Part shown: positions 13,836 through 24,644 of the stretch, piece after piece
Position numbering within the stretch: position 1 is the first letter of the stretch
Layout of the letters: each line of letters begins with the position of its first letter
Origin: Hamiltosporidium tvaerminnensis
Lineage: Eukaryota; Microsporidia; Dubosqiidae
Reading direction: 5' to 3'
Length of the DNA: 64,000 bases
Assembly (NCBI GenBank): GCA_022605425.2
Contig: CM061253.1
Location: 547,001 to 611,000, forward strand
The notes under the pieces: model-generated
Database searches by the model: none
What the model was told of the DNA's origin: nothing
Seen by the model: only the letters and a program-made list of their open reading frames with translations
Program-made: the position numbers and the translations under genes

Positions 13836-15289
13836 ACTACTCAAAATTAATATCTGAGTCAGTATAAAGCATACAAAATTCGATTGTATATCAGCCATAA
13901 ATACTTTTATACAATTTTTTTGCTAAGCAACCAATAGATTTACAATAATATATTGTATATAACAAAATACCAAATTAAGTGGGGAAAAAAAATTGAGAAT
14001 TGTAAACTAGCAAAGCTTTTAAATTATTAAGTCAAAGCACATTCAAATTATTATGAAACAGAGATAGATAATAGAGATAGCAATTTGTAAAGATAAGGTC
14101 TATGACATATTAAGCAAGAATAAAACATTAGAGTAGACACACTCGCACAATGCTACATTATATGAAATTATTATATTAACAACTAGTTATAACTTGAAAG
14201 ATCTTATTTCCCCAAACAAGAAACAATATTTATACCGGTTTGCCGGTTTAAAAAAAGAGGAGTTAGTGAATCAAACAATGTACAAAGGAAAACAAATATA
14301 TTCTTGATATTTTTAAAACAAATACATACCAAAGAAAAAATTACGAACAATAATACGTGTTATTTATCTATTCGGCTTCTTAATTCAATGTGGTATGAGT
14401 ATCAGCTCCAATTAAGTATAAATTCATTAGCAAAATAATATATTTACGAGAATAGTGACTTATTTTGTCATATTGGAAATAAAAATAATATATTTACGAG
14501 AATAGTGACTTATTTTGTCATATTGGAAATAATAATATATTATTTGCCAAAAAGCTAAGTAATTGAAGGGAAAGATATTATTCCAGACAGTCAAAAATTA
14601 ATTTAAAAACCATGTGCAAATTTCTTCTGATAAGGCCATATTTCAAAAAATATGAATTCTTAGCGTCTTTATCATATTTGAAAACCAATGTGAATTTGGA
14701 TATCAACCTAGCTGTAAATCAGTTTTTTAAATCAATCTTGAGAGATAATATTTGAAAGTTTAAACAAATTTCAGAATTAAAACAGATTAAATTATAAAAT
14801 ATCATATTCAGAACCTTTCCTTTATTTTGACAAAAAATTAAATTGCAAGATTTACTGGATTCAAATTATTTTATAAAGTCTTTTTATCAAATTTTTAAAT
14901 ATAGAAAAATTTAAAGGTTAAGAATATCCTGCAGGTGGTAATAGTGCCATTCACAAACGTATTATTTAAATTAAAGCTTTTTTTATATGAAAGAAGACAT
15001 ATTATGTCTCAAGATTTGTCCTAAAAATCCAAAACACGGGCCAAAATAGAACCAAGCATATATTAGAAAAAATCACGATTAATAATTACAGTCCTGTTTG
15101 CCTCTCAGTGTTAATTGTAAACAGAATGAATGCCAGTGTATTCTGTCACAGATCCATGTTCGTACATTTTATTGGTCTATTACTCTTTTCAAAAAGCTGG
15201 TTTTAAAGAGGCAACCATTTCAACACGCATAAGTTCTCTTTTTTTCCTGCCAAACTCTTACTTTTATACACATTTTTCATGGTCTGATT
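13836..15289. other. AT-rich spacer with a local tandem duplication
   Basis: No gene recognised. The only structure I can support is the 50-bp duplication at 14432-14530, listed separately. Confidence 0.6.
14432..14530. repeat. perfect 50-bp-period tandem duplication
   Basis: The 49-base stretch 14432-14480 (beginning AAAATAATATATTTACGAG, containing GAATAGTGACTTATTTTGTC) recurs without a visible mismatch at 14482-14530. Identity this high in a mutating AT-rich spacer implies a very recent duplication, or an assembly artefact. Confidence 0.9.
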
Positions 15290-15515
15290 TACACGCTAGG
15301 TCATTTTTTTTGAGACAGTCTTGAATTTTTTTTTCATTTATTTCTTTCTATCCATTGGAATCCAGGATTATAGGGAATTTATCTATTGCAATCCTGATTA
15401 TATTTTATTCCGACCAAGGTAAAACCCAAAACGATAATTTCCCTATCAATTCCACATACTCATCGGCAAGCAGATAGTTTTTAATGTGGTTATCTTTCGT
15501 ACGCCTATAATTTAT
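15290..15515 (+). repeat. repeat family A, copy 1 (degenerate)
   Basis: A diverged copy of a ~225-bp interspersed repeat. Recognisable pieces are TTTTTTTCATTTATTTCTTTC, a GGATTATAGGGAATT block, and a right end CGGCAAGCAGATAGTTTTTA followed by ATGTGGTTATC. It lines up with copies at 41.85 kb (same orientation) and at 26.4, 35.0 and 47.5 kb (opposite orientation). No coding capacity. Confidence 0.6.
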
Positions 15516-17602
15516 TATGTACAAATGGCAATCCAAAGCTTTATATTTCCATGCAAAAAGGGATTTCGAACTTAGAACAAATCATGAAATATAATTTGAA
15601 TGCTTTTTTTATGAATGTAACCACAATATATATAAATTAGCATATATACACGCCATAGGATAAAATCTTACCGATTCAAATTTAACATATTGTATTTTTT
15701 TAAAAATTGGCTAGGAGTTTACAAAAAACTTTCAATACAAAAAGTTAATTCAAAATTAAATAATCTTTTGAATTAGAATATGAGTGACAAAAGATAATTT
15801 ATCACAATAAGCAACTCACCTTAAATATAATAATTTTCTTGTATATAAAATATCAAATTAAATATCGAAAATTTAAAGCTTTTATTGAAATATAATTTTA
15901 AATCTAGAAAAGATTTCATCTAAAGTACATTTCTATTCAATAATACCATTAATAGTACAGGAAATATAAATTTATGATTAGGTGTATGCGATATAAAGGC
16001 TAGGAGATACCCCTGATGCAATTAAACAAAAGATGAAACTTAAAGGAACATCAAAGAATAAAGAATTCTAATGCGCTATAAGTTAAATAGATTGTTTTTA
16101 TAGTTAAATTCTCCAATTTTTCGGTTAGAAGGTAGAAATATTAGAAAGCTGAAAAAAAGCTAAACAATATAGAAAGAACAAACAAATAGTAAAAATTAAA
16201 CTATAATAGGAATTAAATTTGGTAAAGGTTATACCATTTAAGTTTTAAGAATTTGTTTTAATTAATGCGGAGTATTTAATTTGGAATTATTCTTGGTTTA
16301 TATTTTTTTAGATTCTTTTTATATAAAATAATTTGACTTGTGTAGTTTTGAAAATACCTAGTACTACCCCTTGCATATTTCTATTAAATATAAACATATA
16401 TATTTGAAAAAAATGAAAACTTCATTAAAAGTTATATAATGCAAAAAATGAGTTTGTGTGTGTTAGTGATTCTTTCAGAGGGCTAAAGAAAGGTAATATT
16501 AGGTTAGCTCATGAAGCTGTATTCTGCAATATCCAGGATAGAAGTGGATTATGGCGAGCAGAAGGTATGCACCAACACAGTAATAAGTCGGGATAAACAG
16601 TAAACATTTTAGCGACTCGATGTGAAAAAATGCTCCTATATAACCACACCAGACGACACGATGAAGTGGTTAGATACCCACACATTCTTTTTTTATTTAT
16701 ATAGATTTATCTAATTAAAACGAATTAGGTGTCACTCAGTTCAATAAATTTTGAAAACGAGTATGCCGAGATAAGAGTGAACACCATAATAAAAACCCAT
16801 GTTAACATTCGGAATAACAAACTTTATATATTTATTTTAAATAAGATAAAAATAGCAAAACACACATTTAAGTATAAATTACTTCTAAAAATCTACTTTA
16901 AAATTTTAAACTGAAAAACCGACGAAGTATGGCCTATGTTTAGTCGATGAATTGGGGATAGATTTAAAGGTTTGTGATAATCTCTCTTGTGATCGTATGG
17001 AATGGTATTAAGATCAAAACCATAAAATATATCTTTAAATACTACAAATACTCATCAATGTAGATGCCTACATTCAGCCGATAATGATCAAAAATCAGTT
17101 GAAGTAATTTACTTTGATCGATGAAGAAACCTCGGTCGGATTTAAAAACTGAAAAGTGTTGGAACCGAGTATACATTTGTGTTATTAAGCAGCCTAAGTG
17201 TACGAGAAACCAATACTCATTTAAACTAGGCTGGTTAGAAGGAAGATGGTGTTAAATGTGTCAGAACAAACAACATCGGGCCTTTTATTGAAGCTGCAGG
17301 AACCGAAGATAAAGATAAGCGAAATGGCGATTAGAAGTTGAATTTTAGAGGCTAAGTGTATACATTAAATAGGACAAAATACCTTTAGCTCGGAATTTAA
17401 ATAAAAAATAATGCTACAATCCCTATCTAAGATTTTCCATTAAATGTAAAACTATTTTACCCTATATTCTTAATAAACCATTACAAATACACCCATCCAT
17501 ATTTCTAGTTAAAAATAAAAAAAATATAAAACATTTTAACTTCCTAAACTTATTTAAATTTTTATCTTGCATTACATCATAAATGGCAAAAACTTTGAAC
17601 CC
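15516..17602. other. AT-rich spacer upstream of Ase1/PRC1
   Basis: No gene recognised. The interval 16,470-17,340 is slightly less AT-rich but has no readable protein or RNA signature. Confidence 0.55.
17600..17602 (+). promoter_or_regulatory. CCC start-site motif directly before Ase1 ATG
   Basis: CCC sits immediately upstream of ATG 17603. A C-run just before the start codon is a known microsporidian signal and also occurs before three other genes here. It favours this ATG over the in-frame TTG 36 bases upstream. Confidence 0.5.
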
Positions 17603-19432
17603 ATGATTACTAATGAGTCATCTACACATTACAAGACCTTTAAAGCAAAATTACTAACATTGAATGGTATCTTATCAAAAATATTACCATTAGATGTTTT
17701 AAATATGCATCCTTTCGACTATTTCACTGAATATACATTAAATATTTCGGACATTTTGGATTCTCTGATTATTAAAGCACAAAATGATTTAAAAAAATAC
17801 GAAACACAAAATTTAGAATTAAAGGAGGAAATAAATGAAATGAAAAAATATTTAGAAAAGGGAAATTTAAATGAATGTAGTAGTTCTATTGAGAGTAAAG
17901 AAGAATCAGAAAATATTTTTATTGCACAGGCATTTCTACAAAATGAAAAACAATCTTTATCTTTTGAGGTAGAAAAAGTGAAAAAAGAAATAAATTTCTT
18001 ACTTGAAAGCGTAATTTCATTAGAAACAGAATTGGGACGGCAGCCACATTTTAGGGATTTTGAATTAACAGTTACCGAAAATATTTTTCTGACTAGAGAT
18101 TTGTATTTAGAAAATAATTTTTCTTTTAAAGAAATAAAAATTTATGATTGTAAAAATTTATTAGAAAGAAAGGAAATTATAAAAATGAAAGAAAATTATA
18201 GTAATAAAAGTAATATTAATAATAAAGAAATAAATACATTTGAAATAATAAAAAATATTAATGAGAATAATAAGGAAACACCTGTTTATACCTTTCCCAT
18301 TAAGCCTTCACTTTCAACAATAAGATTTCTTAAAGACAGAATTGAAATTTTAAAAGACGAAAAAACAAGAAGAGAAAAAAATAAATATTCTTTAATTAAA
18401 GAAATACAAAAATATTTGTATATTTTGAATTGTAAACCAGAAGAAATAAACAATGAAGGCAAGAATACAGCTAATAAAGAATCAGATATTTCATTGTATA
18501 ATAATGAAAATAATTCTGAGCAAAATAATACGTTTGAAAAAAACAGTGACACAAATATTTATAACTCAGGTAAAAATTTTACTTCCGAAAAATATTCTAC
18601 CGACAAAAGCAGCGACAAAAATATTTGTAACTCATATAGAAATAATATCCTAGAAAATGATATAAGTGCTTCGAATTTTATTGCTTTAAATGATTTATGT
18701 TTTGAAAAAAATGATTTATTTTCTAAAAATATTTCTTTCTTAGAAAAATTAAAATATATTTTAGAAATAGAAATTGAAAATAGAAAAATTCTTATAAATA
18801 AAATTACAGAAGAAATTGAACACATACATGATAATTTAGAAGGGGTTTCTTACAAAAAAAAAGAAATTTTTAATTTAGAATGCATAAATATTAACTATAT
18901 TATGCAGATATCAGAATATCTAGATTTTTTAAAAAATGAACAATCTAGACTATTTAATCTTGTGTTTGATAAAATAAACAATGAATTGATAGAAGTATGG
19001 AATATATTTGGAATAAAAGAAAGAAAAATAGATAGAACCATCGAAGGATTAGAATTTATGAAAAAAGAATTAAAAAATTTGAATACAAAAAAAGAATCGT
19101 TTGTTAAAGTTTTAGATTTAATACATAAACGAAAAAACTTTGTAGAAAAAATGTTAACCTTTGAAAAAGTAGCCAGCGATCCAAAAAGACTTTTTAAAAG
19201 CAGTTTCCAACTTCTTAATGAAGAAAAATTTAGAAAAAGTGCGGTTCCAAATTTACTTAAAATTGAAGAAGAACTTAAAAGAGAATTAGAAGCCTTTGAA
19301 TCTAAATATGGAATATATGTTTATAACGGAAAAAATTATAAGAATTCACTTGAACAAGAAATAACAGACAGAATAATTAATAAATCTGTATTTATTAATA
19401 ATAAATGTGATACTCCAAGAAAAACCAGATAA
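17603..19432 (+). CDS. Ase1/PRC1/MAP65-family microtubule-bundling protein
   Basis: A 609-residue protein, long and mostly coiled coil. Members of this family crosslink antiparallel microtubules at the spindle midzone and are needed for anaphase spindle stability and cytokinesis. Family landmarks appear in order: ETELGRQP near residues 142-148 (matching the ELGxxP at the start of the family rod), repeated heptads through the middle, EVWNIFGIKERK near 464-475 (the LWDxxxIxxEER block of the conserved spectrin-like microtubule-binding domain), then SDPKRLF (525-531), LLNEEKFRK and LLKIEEELKRELEAFE, which is the PRC1/Ase1 signature. Residues about 190-400 include a diverged Asn/Ser/Lys-rich insert. 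The frame is open 36 bases further upstream to a TTG; I prefer ATG 17603 because CCC abuts it. The C-terminal basic tail is very short (PRKTR). It ends convergently with the minus-strand gene at 19881-21218. Confidence 0.85.
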   Translation: MITNESSTHYKTFKAKLLTLNGILSKILPLDVLNMHPFDYFTEYTLNISDILDSLIIKAQNDLKKYETQNLELKEEINEMKKYLEKGNLNECSSSIESKEESENIFIAQAFLQNEKQSLSFEVEKVKKEINFLLESVISLETELGRQPHFRDFELTVTENIFLTRDLYLENNFSFKEIKIYDCKNLLERKEIIKMKENYSNKSNINNKEINTFEIIKNINENNKETPVYTFPIKPSLSTIRFLKDRIEILKDEKTRREKNKYSLIKEIQKYLYILNCKPEEINNEGKNTANKESDISLYNNENNSEQNNTFEKNSDTNIYNSGKNFTSEKYSTDKSSDKNICNSYRNNILENDISASNFIALNDLCFEKNDLFSKNISFLEKLKYILEIEIENRKILINKITEEIEHIHDNLEGVSYKKKEIFNLECININYIMQISEYLDFLKNEQSRLFNLVFDKINNELIEVWNIFGIKERKIDRTIEGLEFMKKELKNLNTKKESFVKVLDLIHKRKNFVEKMLTFEKVASDPKRLFKSSFQLLNEEKFRKSAVPNLLKIEEELKRELEAFESKYGIYVYNGKNYKNSLEQEITDRIINKSVFINNKCDTPRKTR

Positions 19433-19443
19433 ATGTAAAATCA

Positions 19444-19561
19444 AATTTAATTTCTAATAAATAAAAGTAAATTCTTAATTATTTATTAATTTCTAGATTT
19501 AAATTTAATTTCTAATAAATAAAAGTAAATTCTAATTATTTATTAATTTCTAGATTTAATT
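19444..19561. repeat. tandem duplication of ~59 bp
   Basis: Two nearly identical copies of a ~59-bp unit (containing TTAATTTCTAATAAATAAAA and TTATTTATTAATTTCTAGAT) lie directly after the Ase1/PRC1 stop. They differ mainly by single-base indels. They may form part of the 3' UTR. Confidence 0.85.
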
Positions 19562-19576
19562 TTTTTTTAGTTTTAC

Positions 19577-19910
19577 ATTACTATAATTAACACCTTTATA
19601 GTCAATAAATAGCTACCAAGACACTCTTAGTAAATAGTATTGTTGCTAACACTCTCACTACTACTCTATAATTAACACCTCCTTCAATTACTACTACCAT
19701 ATACTTAACACCCCCTATATTACAGCTCTATAATTAACACCCCCTTACTACTACTACCATATAATTAACACCTCCTATATTACTACTCTATAATTAACAC
19801 CCCCTATATTACTACTCTATAATTAACACCTCTTATTAATACACACAGTTATTAACACCTTTACTACTAGTACCATATATTTAACACCCCTTTACTATAC
19901 CATTACACTT
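19577..19910. repeat. minisatellite between convergent genes
   Basis: A ~30-bp unit built on CTCTATAATTAACACCCCCT followed by ATATTACTA is repeated roughly ten times with variation (C-run length, ACC/ACT changes). The C-runs are striking in this AT-rich context. The array fills the gap between two convergent genes and continues into the last ~10 codons of the minus-strand gene. Confidence 0.85.
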
Positions 19911-21218
19911 AACACTCTTTACCAATCTACCACTACTCTCCTTATTAAGACCCTCTATTTTCTTAATCCGTATAATAACAAAATTATCCCTTAAATTATT
20001 TTTATAATCCACAAAATCCATTAATGTCTTATTATCACTTAAAAAAGAATAAAAATACGGATTAAAACACGAAAATACAAACACAGTTTTCATTTCAAAT
20101 AATTTTTTAAAATTTATAAATTTATCATAAATTGATACACAAATCAAAATTCCTAAAATATTTTCTGTCTTTCTGTTGAAATCTGCCCTTTTTTTAAATA
20201 TTTGATAAATTAATTTTTTATTCAACAATTTTTTTAACTCAAAAACATCTTTTTCCTCATTTTTGTAAGTATCTGTATTATCTGTAGATTTGTGTGTATT
20301 GTAAATATTTTCGTAGTGCTTTTTATCCTTACCATACACCTCTCTATCCTTCCTATTCTCTTCTATATTCTTACTATACTCTTTACTATTATTAGTATTT
20401 CTAATATCCTTACGATTCTCGTCTCTATCCTTACCATTCTCTTTAATATCCTTCATATTCTCTTCTATATCCTTACCATACACCTCTCTATCCTTATTCT
20501 CTTCTATATCCTTACTATACTCTTTACTATCCTTACCATTCTCTTTAATATCCTTATTCTCTTCTATATCCTTACCATACACCTCTCTATCCTTACCATT
20601 CTCTTTAATATCCTTATTCTCTTTACCCCCCAAAAGAAGATCTGATAGTGAAATTCTAAAAAGATTATAAAAATTATTTTTTAAATAAAAATATGTTTTA
20701 AATTCAGGTATCGAAAAATTAAGATTAGAATTATAAAGAAATAGAACATCTTCTATATTTAAAGGGTATAGGAAATGTCTATAAAAATTGTAGGATCTAT
20801 TTTTTGGATAAAAATTTTTATTTATTAAAATATTTAGGGGTACAATCAGTATATCATCAGTATTATGTGTAATAGTATGTGTAACAGTATGTGTAATAGT
20901 ATCTATATTACAATTATTATGTGTAACAGTATCCATATTACAATTATTATGTGTAATAGTATCTATATTACAATTATTATGTGTAGTATTATGTGTAATA
21001 GTATCTATATTACAATTATTATGTGTAACAGTATCTATATTACAATTATTATGTGGATTTAAATTATTATCAAAATATTTATTCTTATCTTCTTCTAAAT
21101 TATTCAAAATATCTGTGCTCGTTTTGTGTCTAAATGGTATTTGGTTTTCTAAAATATAAAAATGTGTTTCTTTTTGAATGTAATTTTCGTTTATAAATTT
21201 ATTTATATTTTGTAACAT
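19881..21218 (-). CDS. unknown protein with two internal peptide-repeat arrays
   Basis: A 445-residue protein I cannot assign. Unique sequence forms three blocks: residues 1-55, about 117-195 (with PLNILINKNFYPKNRSYNFY and many aromatic residues) and about 330-445 (mixed hydrophobic, with ILGILICVSIYDKFINFKKL). Two expanded arrays separate them. The first repeats a THNNCNIDTI-like decapeptide about six times. The second repeats KDIEENKDREVYGK-type units and is highly charged (Lys/Glu/Asp). Both keep the frame open, which argues for selection on the protein. There is no signal peptide or obvious transmembrane segment. The ATG is supported by CCCC four bases upstream. The last codons overlap a minisatellite, so the C-terminus may have been extended or replaced by repeat slippage. 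Confidence 0.75.
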   Translation of the reverse strand: MLQNINKFINENYIQKETHFYILENQIPFRHKTSTDILNNLEEDKNKYFDNNLNPHNNCNIDTVTHNNCNIDTITHNTTHNNCNIDTITHNNCNMDTVTHNNCNIDTITHTVTHTITHNTDDILIVPLNILINKNFYPKNRSYNFYRHFLYPLNIEDVLFLYNSNLNFSIPEFKTYFYLKNNFYNLFRISLSDLLLGGKENKDIKENGKDREVYGKDIEENKDIKENGKDSKEYSKDIEENKDREVYGKDIEENMKDIKENGKDRDENRKDIRNTNNSKEYSKNIEENRKDREVYGKDKKHYENIYNTHKSTDNTDTYKNEEKDVFELKKLLNKKLIYQIFKKRADFNRKTENILGILICVSIYDKFINFKKLFEMKTVFVFSCFNPYFYSFLSDNKTLMDFVDYKNNLRDNFVIIRIKKIEGLNKESSGRLVKSVKCNGIVKGC

Positions 21219-21222
21219 AAAC

Positions 21223-21226
21223 GGGG
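21223..21226 (-). promoter_or_regulatory. CCCC start-site motif of the 445-residue gene
   Basis: On the minus strand CCCC lies four bases before ATG 21218. It is one of four such C-runs directly before start codons in this window. Confidence 0.55.
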
Positions 21227-21299
21227 TATTTTTTATAAATAAATAGCGGTATTTTAAAAATATAAAAAGATAAATTAAATTAATCTCTTTATAAGAATT

Positions 21300-21440
21300 A
21301 TAGTAATTAATGTATTATAGTAATTATAGTAATTATAGAATTATAGAATTAGAAAATAGAAGAATAAAGAATAAAAGAATAGAAGAATAAAAGAATAAAG
21401 AGTAAAAGAATAAAAGAATTAGAAGAATAAAGAGTAAACA
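21300..21440. repeat. low-complexity TATAGTAAT and AGAATAAA arrays
   Basis: Short tandem arrays of TTATAGTAA-type and AGAATAAAAG-type units fill the spacer between the 445-residue gene start and the 3' side of the first lectin-like gene. No gene seen. Confidence 0.7.
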
Positions 21441-21541
21441 ATTGTAGGAATGGGAAATAAAAAGAATAAATGAATGTAGAAATAGGAAATATTAAGGAAT
21501 GTAATACACAGTATAGAAATATTAAATGGCAAGATAATATT

Positions 21542-22558
21542 TTATTGGCAAATTGATGGGTGGCTGGTGCAGAGAGATTCATTAGAAGAAATATTTGCGT
21601 AGAAAGATTGTGAGGGGTATGATGAGTGGTTGTGATGTGGTTGGTGAGAATGGGGTATTTCTTTATGGCTTAAATTGGTGTCTGGCTGTGTGTACGGAAG
21701 AGGAATATGTTTGGGTGGAGTGTATTGAGGAATGGCGTGGGTTGGAGGATAGTGTGTTGGCATTTCTGATTCATAGAAATATGTGTCTATGTGGTTAGCT
21801 TGGTTGTTTTTAGCGACTTCGGAAGCAATACTGTTATTTATTCTTATTAGATTATCGATATATGATTTTGATTGGAAAGGTTTATAGGTTTTTATTCCAT
21901 TGGTTTGAAAATTGTTGATAAATGAGGAATTGTGAGTTGAATCGGGGCTTTGTAGCTTATTTGTAGAAGATGAAACGTTTGTAGTGTAATAACTTTCATG
22001 TGTGTAATTTGAAGATTTTTTTGTATTTGTTACTTCTGAAATCGAATCAAAATATCTCTGAAAATTGAAAATTTGATTTTTATCTTTAGCATTACATTTA
22101 GCTGGTTTGACTTTATAAGTTTTAGTTTTTACATCTTCAGTAGAATCTACCGATAAACATTTCCGAAGCAACGGAAATATTTTACTTCGAAATTTCGATT
22201 TAATTAAAAATCCATCTTCTTTATGTACAATCTCCCAAGACTCTAGACCATGGTGTTTTTTACACGGTTTTATAGTTTCAGAGGTATCAAAATAACAAAT
22301 ATTTTTTTCATCTAAATTTATCAAATATGAATTATTTCCATTATTTATAAATTTAAATATTTCTTCTTTTACATTTGATGAATTGCTTTCTTTAAATAGT
22401 AAATCCTTTTTTTCTGACAAAAATAATCTTTTATTTACATGTTGGTAAGAAAAAACTACTAATTCGGTATCAGTAAATTCTTTCTTTATATTTTCTGAAA
22501 ATATACTTTCTAAAAATATAAATATTTGTACAAATATCATTTTATATGAAATACACAT
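21542..22558 (-). CDS. secreted ricin-B-lectin-like protein 1
   Basis: A 338-residue protein. It has a signal peptide (hydrophobic IFVQIFIFLESIFS; translation could start at the first Met or at Met7), then a ~150-residue region resembling a single beta-trefoil of the ricin-B type. This is followed by a Ser/Thr/Asn/Pro/His/Tyr-rich tail (about 180-338). Marks shared with the two downstream paralogues are ICYFDTSETIKPCK (87-100), LRKCLSVD (131-138) and KCNAKDKNQIFNF (154-166), the last resembling the QxW motif with Phe in place of Trp. Like the paralogues it ends in Cys-Gln. Lectin-like proteins of this type are known in microsporidia and have been linked to spore wall or host adhesion; binding is not shown here. 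The gene lacks the CCC motif. It is the most diverged of the three. Confidence 0.75.
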   Translation of the reverse strand: MCISYKMIFVQIFIFLESIFSENIKKEFTDTELVVFSYQHVNKRLFLSEKKDLLFKESNSSNVKEEIFKFINNGNNSYLINLDEKNICYFDTSETIKPCKKHHGLESWEIVHKEDGFLIKSKFRSKIFPLLRKCLSVDSTEDVKTKTYKVKPAKCNAKDKNQIFNFQRYFDSISEVTNTKKSSNYTHESYYTTNVSSSTNKLQSPDSTHNSSFINNFQTNGIKTYKPFQSKSYIDNLIRINNSIASEVAKNNQANHIDTYFYESEMPTHYPPTHAIPQYTPPKHIPLPYTQPDTNLSHKEIPHSHQPHHNHSSYPSQSFYANISSNESLCTSHPSICQ

Positions 22559-24644
22559 TGTATTCTGATTTTTATTTTTTGTTTAAATATCTTCATTATC
22601 TATAAAATATTTGTATTAAATCGTAAACGTATCAAAATAATCAGATCATTATTTTTTTGAAAAAAATTAATTTAATTAATAAAACAAATATTAATACTAA
22701 AAATTATAAAGAACTTAGTAAACAGAAACATAGATAATGAAACCAATAAAGAAATTTACAATCTTAATATAATATTTTAAGATAAATATATTTTTAACTT
22801 TTTTTAGATATGATGTGATTTAGATAATTAATCAAAATTATTATAAGAATATCCAAAACACTTTTGTGAAAAGAAAATGATTTAATATTATTTTACCATT
22901 TATTAGTGTAAAAATGTACATTAAAATAATAATTAAATATTTAAAAGACAATCTTTTTAATTTTCTATTTGCGTATCATAAAATAATATTATTATAATTT
23001 TTAAGAAATATGTTCATCCATCTATATTACTAGAAATTTTAAACTTATATTAATCTTTGATAATAAGATATCTTAATATATTATTAATTGTCTTTTCTGA
23101 TCTAAGATCTAATTATATAAGAATTCCAATAGAATCTAATTTAACTAAAAAATTAATTTCTAAAAAGATAAATTGTTTGAAATAAACCAATAGGTCTGTT
23201 TATACAACAAATAAAAAACTATTTATAGATTTTAAGATAAATTCCACTACCTTTTAAACCATTGAACTACTTGACATTTAAACCATTGAACTATTGAACC
23301 ATTGAAACATTGAACTACTTGACTATTAAACTATTGAACTATTGAACCATTGAAAAATTAAACTATTAAACCATTAAACTGATAAACCATTAAACTATCA
23401 AACAATTAAACCATTAAACAATTAAACTTTTAAACTATTGAACTATTGAACTATTGAACTATTGAACTATTGAACTATTGAACTATTGAACTATTGAATA
23501 GATTTGAGTTCATAAAAAAGCTTTTTAATTAAGTCAGCTTGGCGAATTATTGATGTAAAAATAAAACCGAATTGATTTAAAATATAAAAAAAGTCTCTAT
23601 ACTACCTATGTAAGACCATTAAAGAAACTTTCTTAAATATTTAGATAACATAGAACCTCTGTGTTTCTATTTTAGTTGAGAATATTATTTTAAATTATTT
23701 ATTTACTATAAAACGTATGAAAATTTATATCAAATTTATTGTTCGTACAGATTTATAAGAAAAGTCTTAATACAAATAGAAAAAAAAACAGTTTTATATA
23801 TAAATAAATGAACTAATAAATAAATACATATAATTATTTCTAGATATAGATATTTATTGAGAAAATACTTTAATTATTTCTTAAAAAAGAAATAAATTTT
23901 GATTTAAGTAGTTTGAAACCACAATTTTATATTTTAAAATACGTTTCGTAGTATTTAATTTCTTGTTTTGAATTAGTATGCACTAAAATTAAGACATACT
24001 GATTATATACATTTTCATGTATGTCAAAATTTTAAAGTCTCAAGATTTGAGTAACTTTTTAAGTTACGATGGAAAAAAATGAAAATATTTGTTTACTTCA
24101 AGAAAAATTATACACCAGATTTTATCGAAAAAAACTGCTCAAATATATTTTTTCTTCTCTTTTCTAATAACAAGTTATAATTTGAAGAGGTTTGCAGGTA
24201 TTGGTTTTTAAAGGCAAAGATTATTGAAATGTAAGTTGGCTCTAAAGATTTTTGTTGTATTCGTAAATTTTATGAAATCTTATAAGAGTTTCAAAATTTA
24301 TATTAAAATTAACTCATTAACAGTGGTAAACAAATAAATAAGAAATATTCTAAAGAATATGGAATATCGGAAATTTTATATAAAATTAAAAGAAAGACAT
24401 AAAATTACATTATTTTATCTAAAAGTAGTTTTTAAAAAAGATATGCGTATAAAAATATCGATTTAGATTTTAATATATAATTTTTATTTAAAAGATATAT
24501 TCGTTATTAAATTTATATTCTTTTAAAAATACGTTTTTTTAATTTAATTAATATAATTTTGAATTTTACAATATTAAATGTTTATTTTTATCTAAAAAAA
24601 GAGTAAGATTATTAAAAAAGTCTGAATTTTGAGTTAAAAGATTT
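22559..24644. other. AT-rich spacer with an octamer microsatellite
   Basis: No gene between lectin-like genes 1 and 2. The only clear structure is the repeat at 23257-23498, listed separately. Confidence 0.65.
23257..23498. repeat. CTATTGAA octamer microsatellite
   Basis: About 240 bp of an 8-bp unit, perfect near 23435-23495 (CTATTGAA repeated) and degenerate to the left, with variants such as ACCATTGAA and ACTATTAAA. Eight is not a multiple of three, so it is unlikely to be coding. The gradient from degenerate to perfect suggests growth from the right end. Confidence 0.85.

Noticed and set aside
19577-19910. CRISPR-like array of ~30-bp units
   Set aside because: The units are contiguous variants of one another without unique spacers, in a eukaryotic context. 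It is a minisatellite.
20292-21062. Plus-strand open frames of 117 and 65 codons
   Set aside because: They are shadows of the repeat arrays in the minus-strand 445-residue gene: the repeat unit keeps several frames open.
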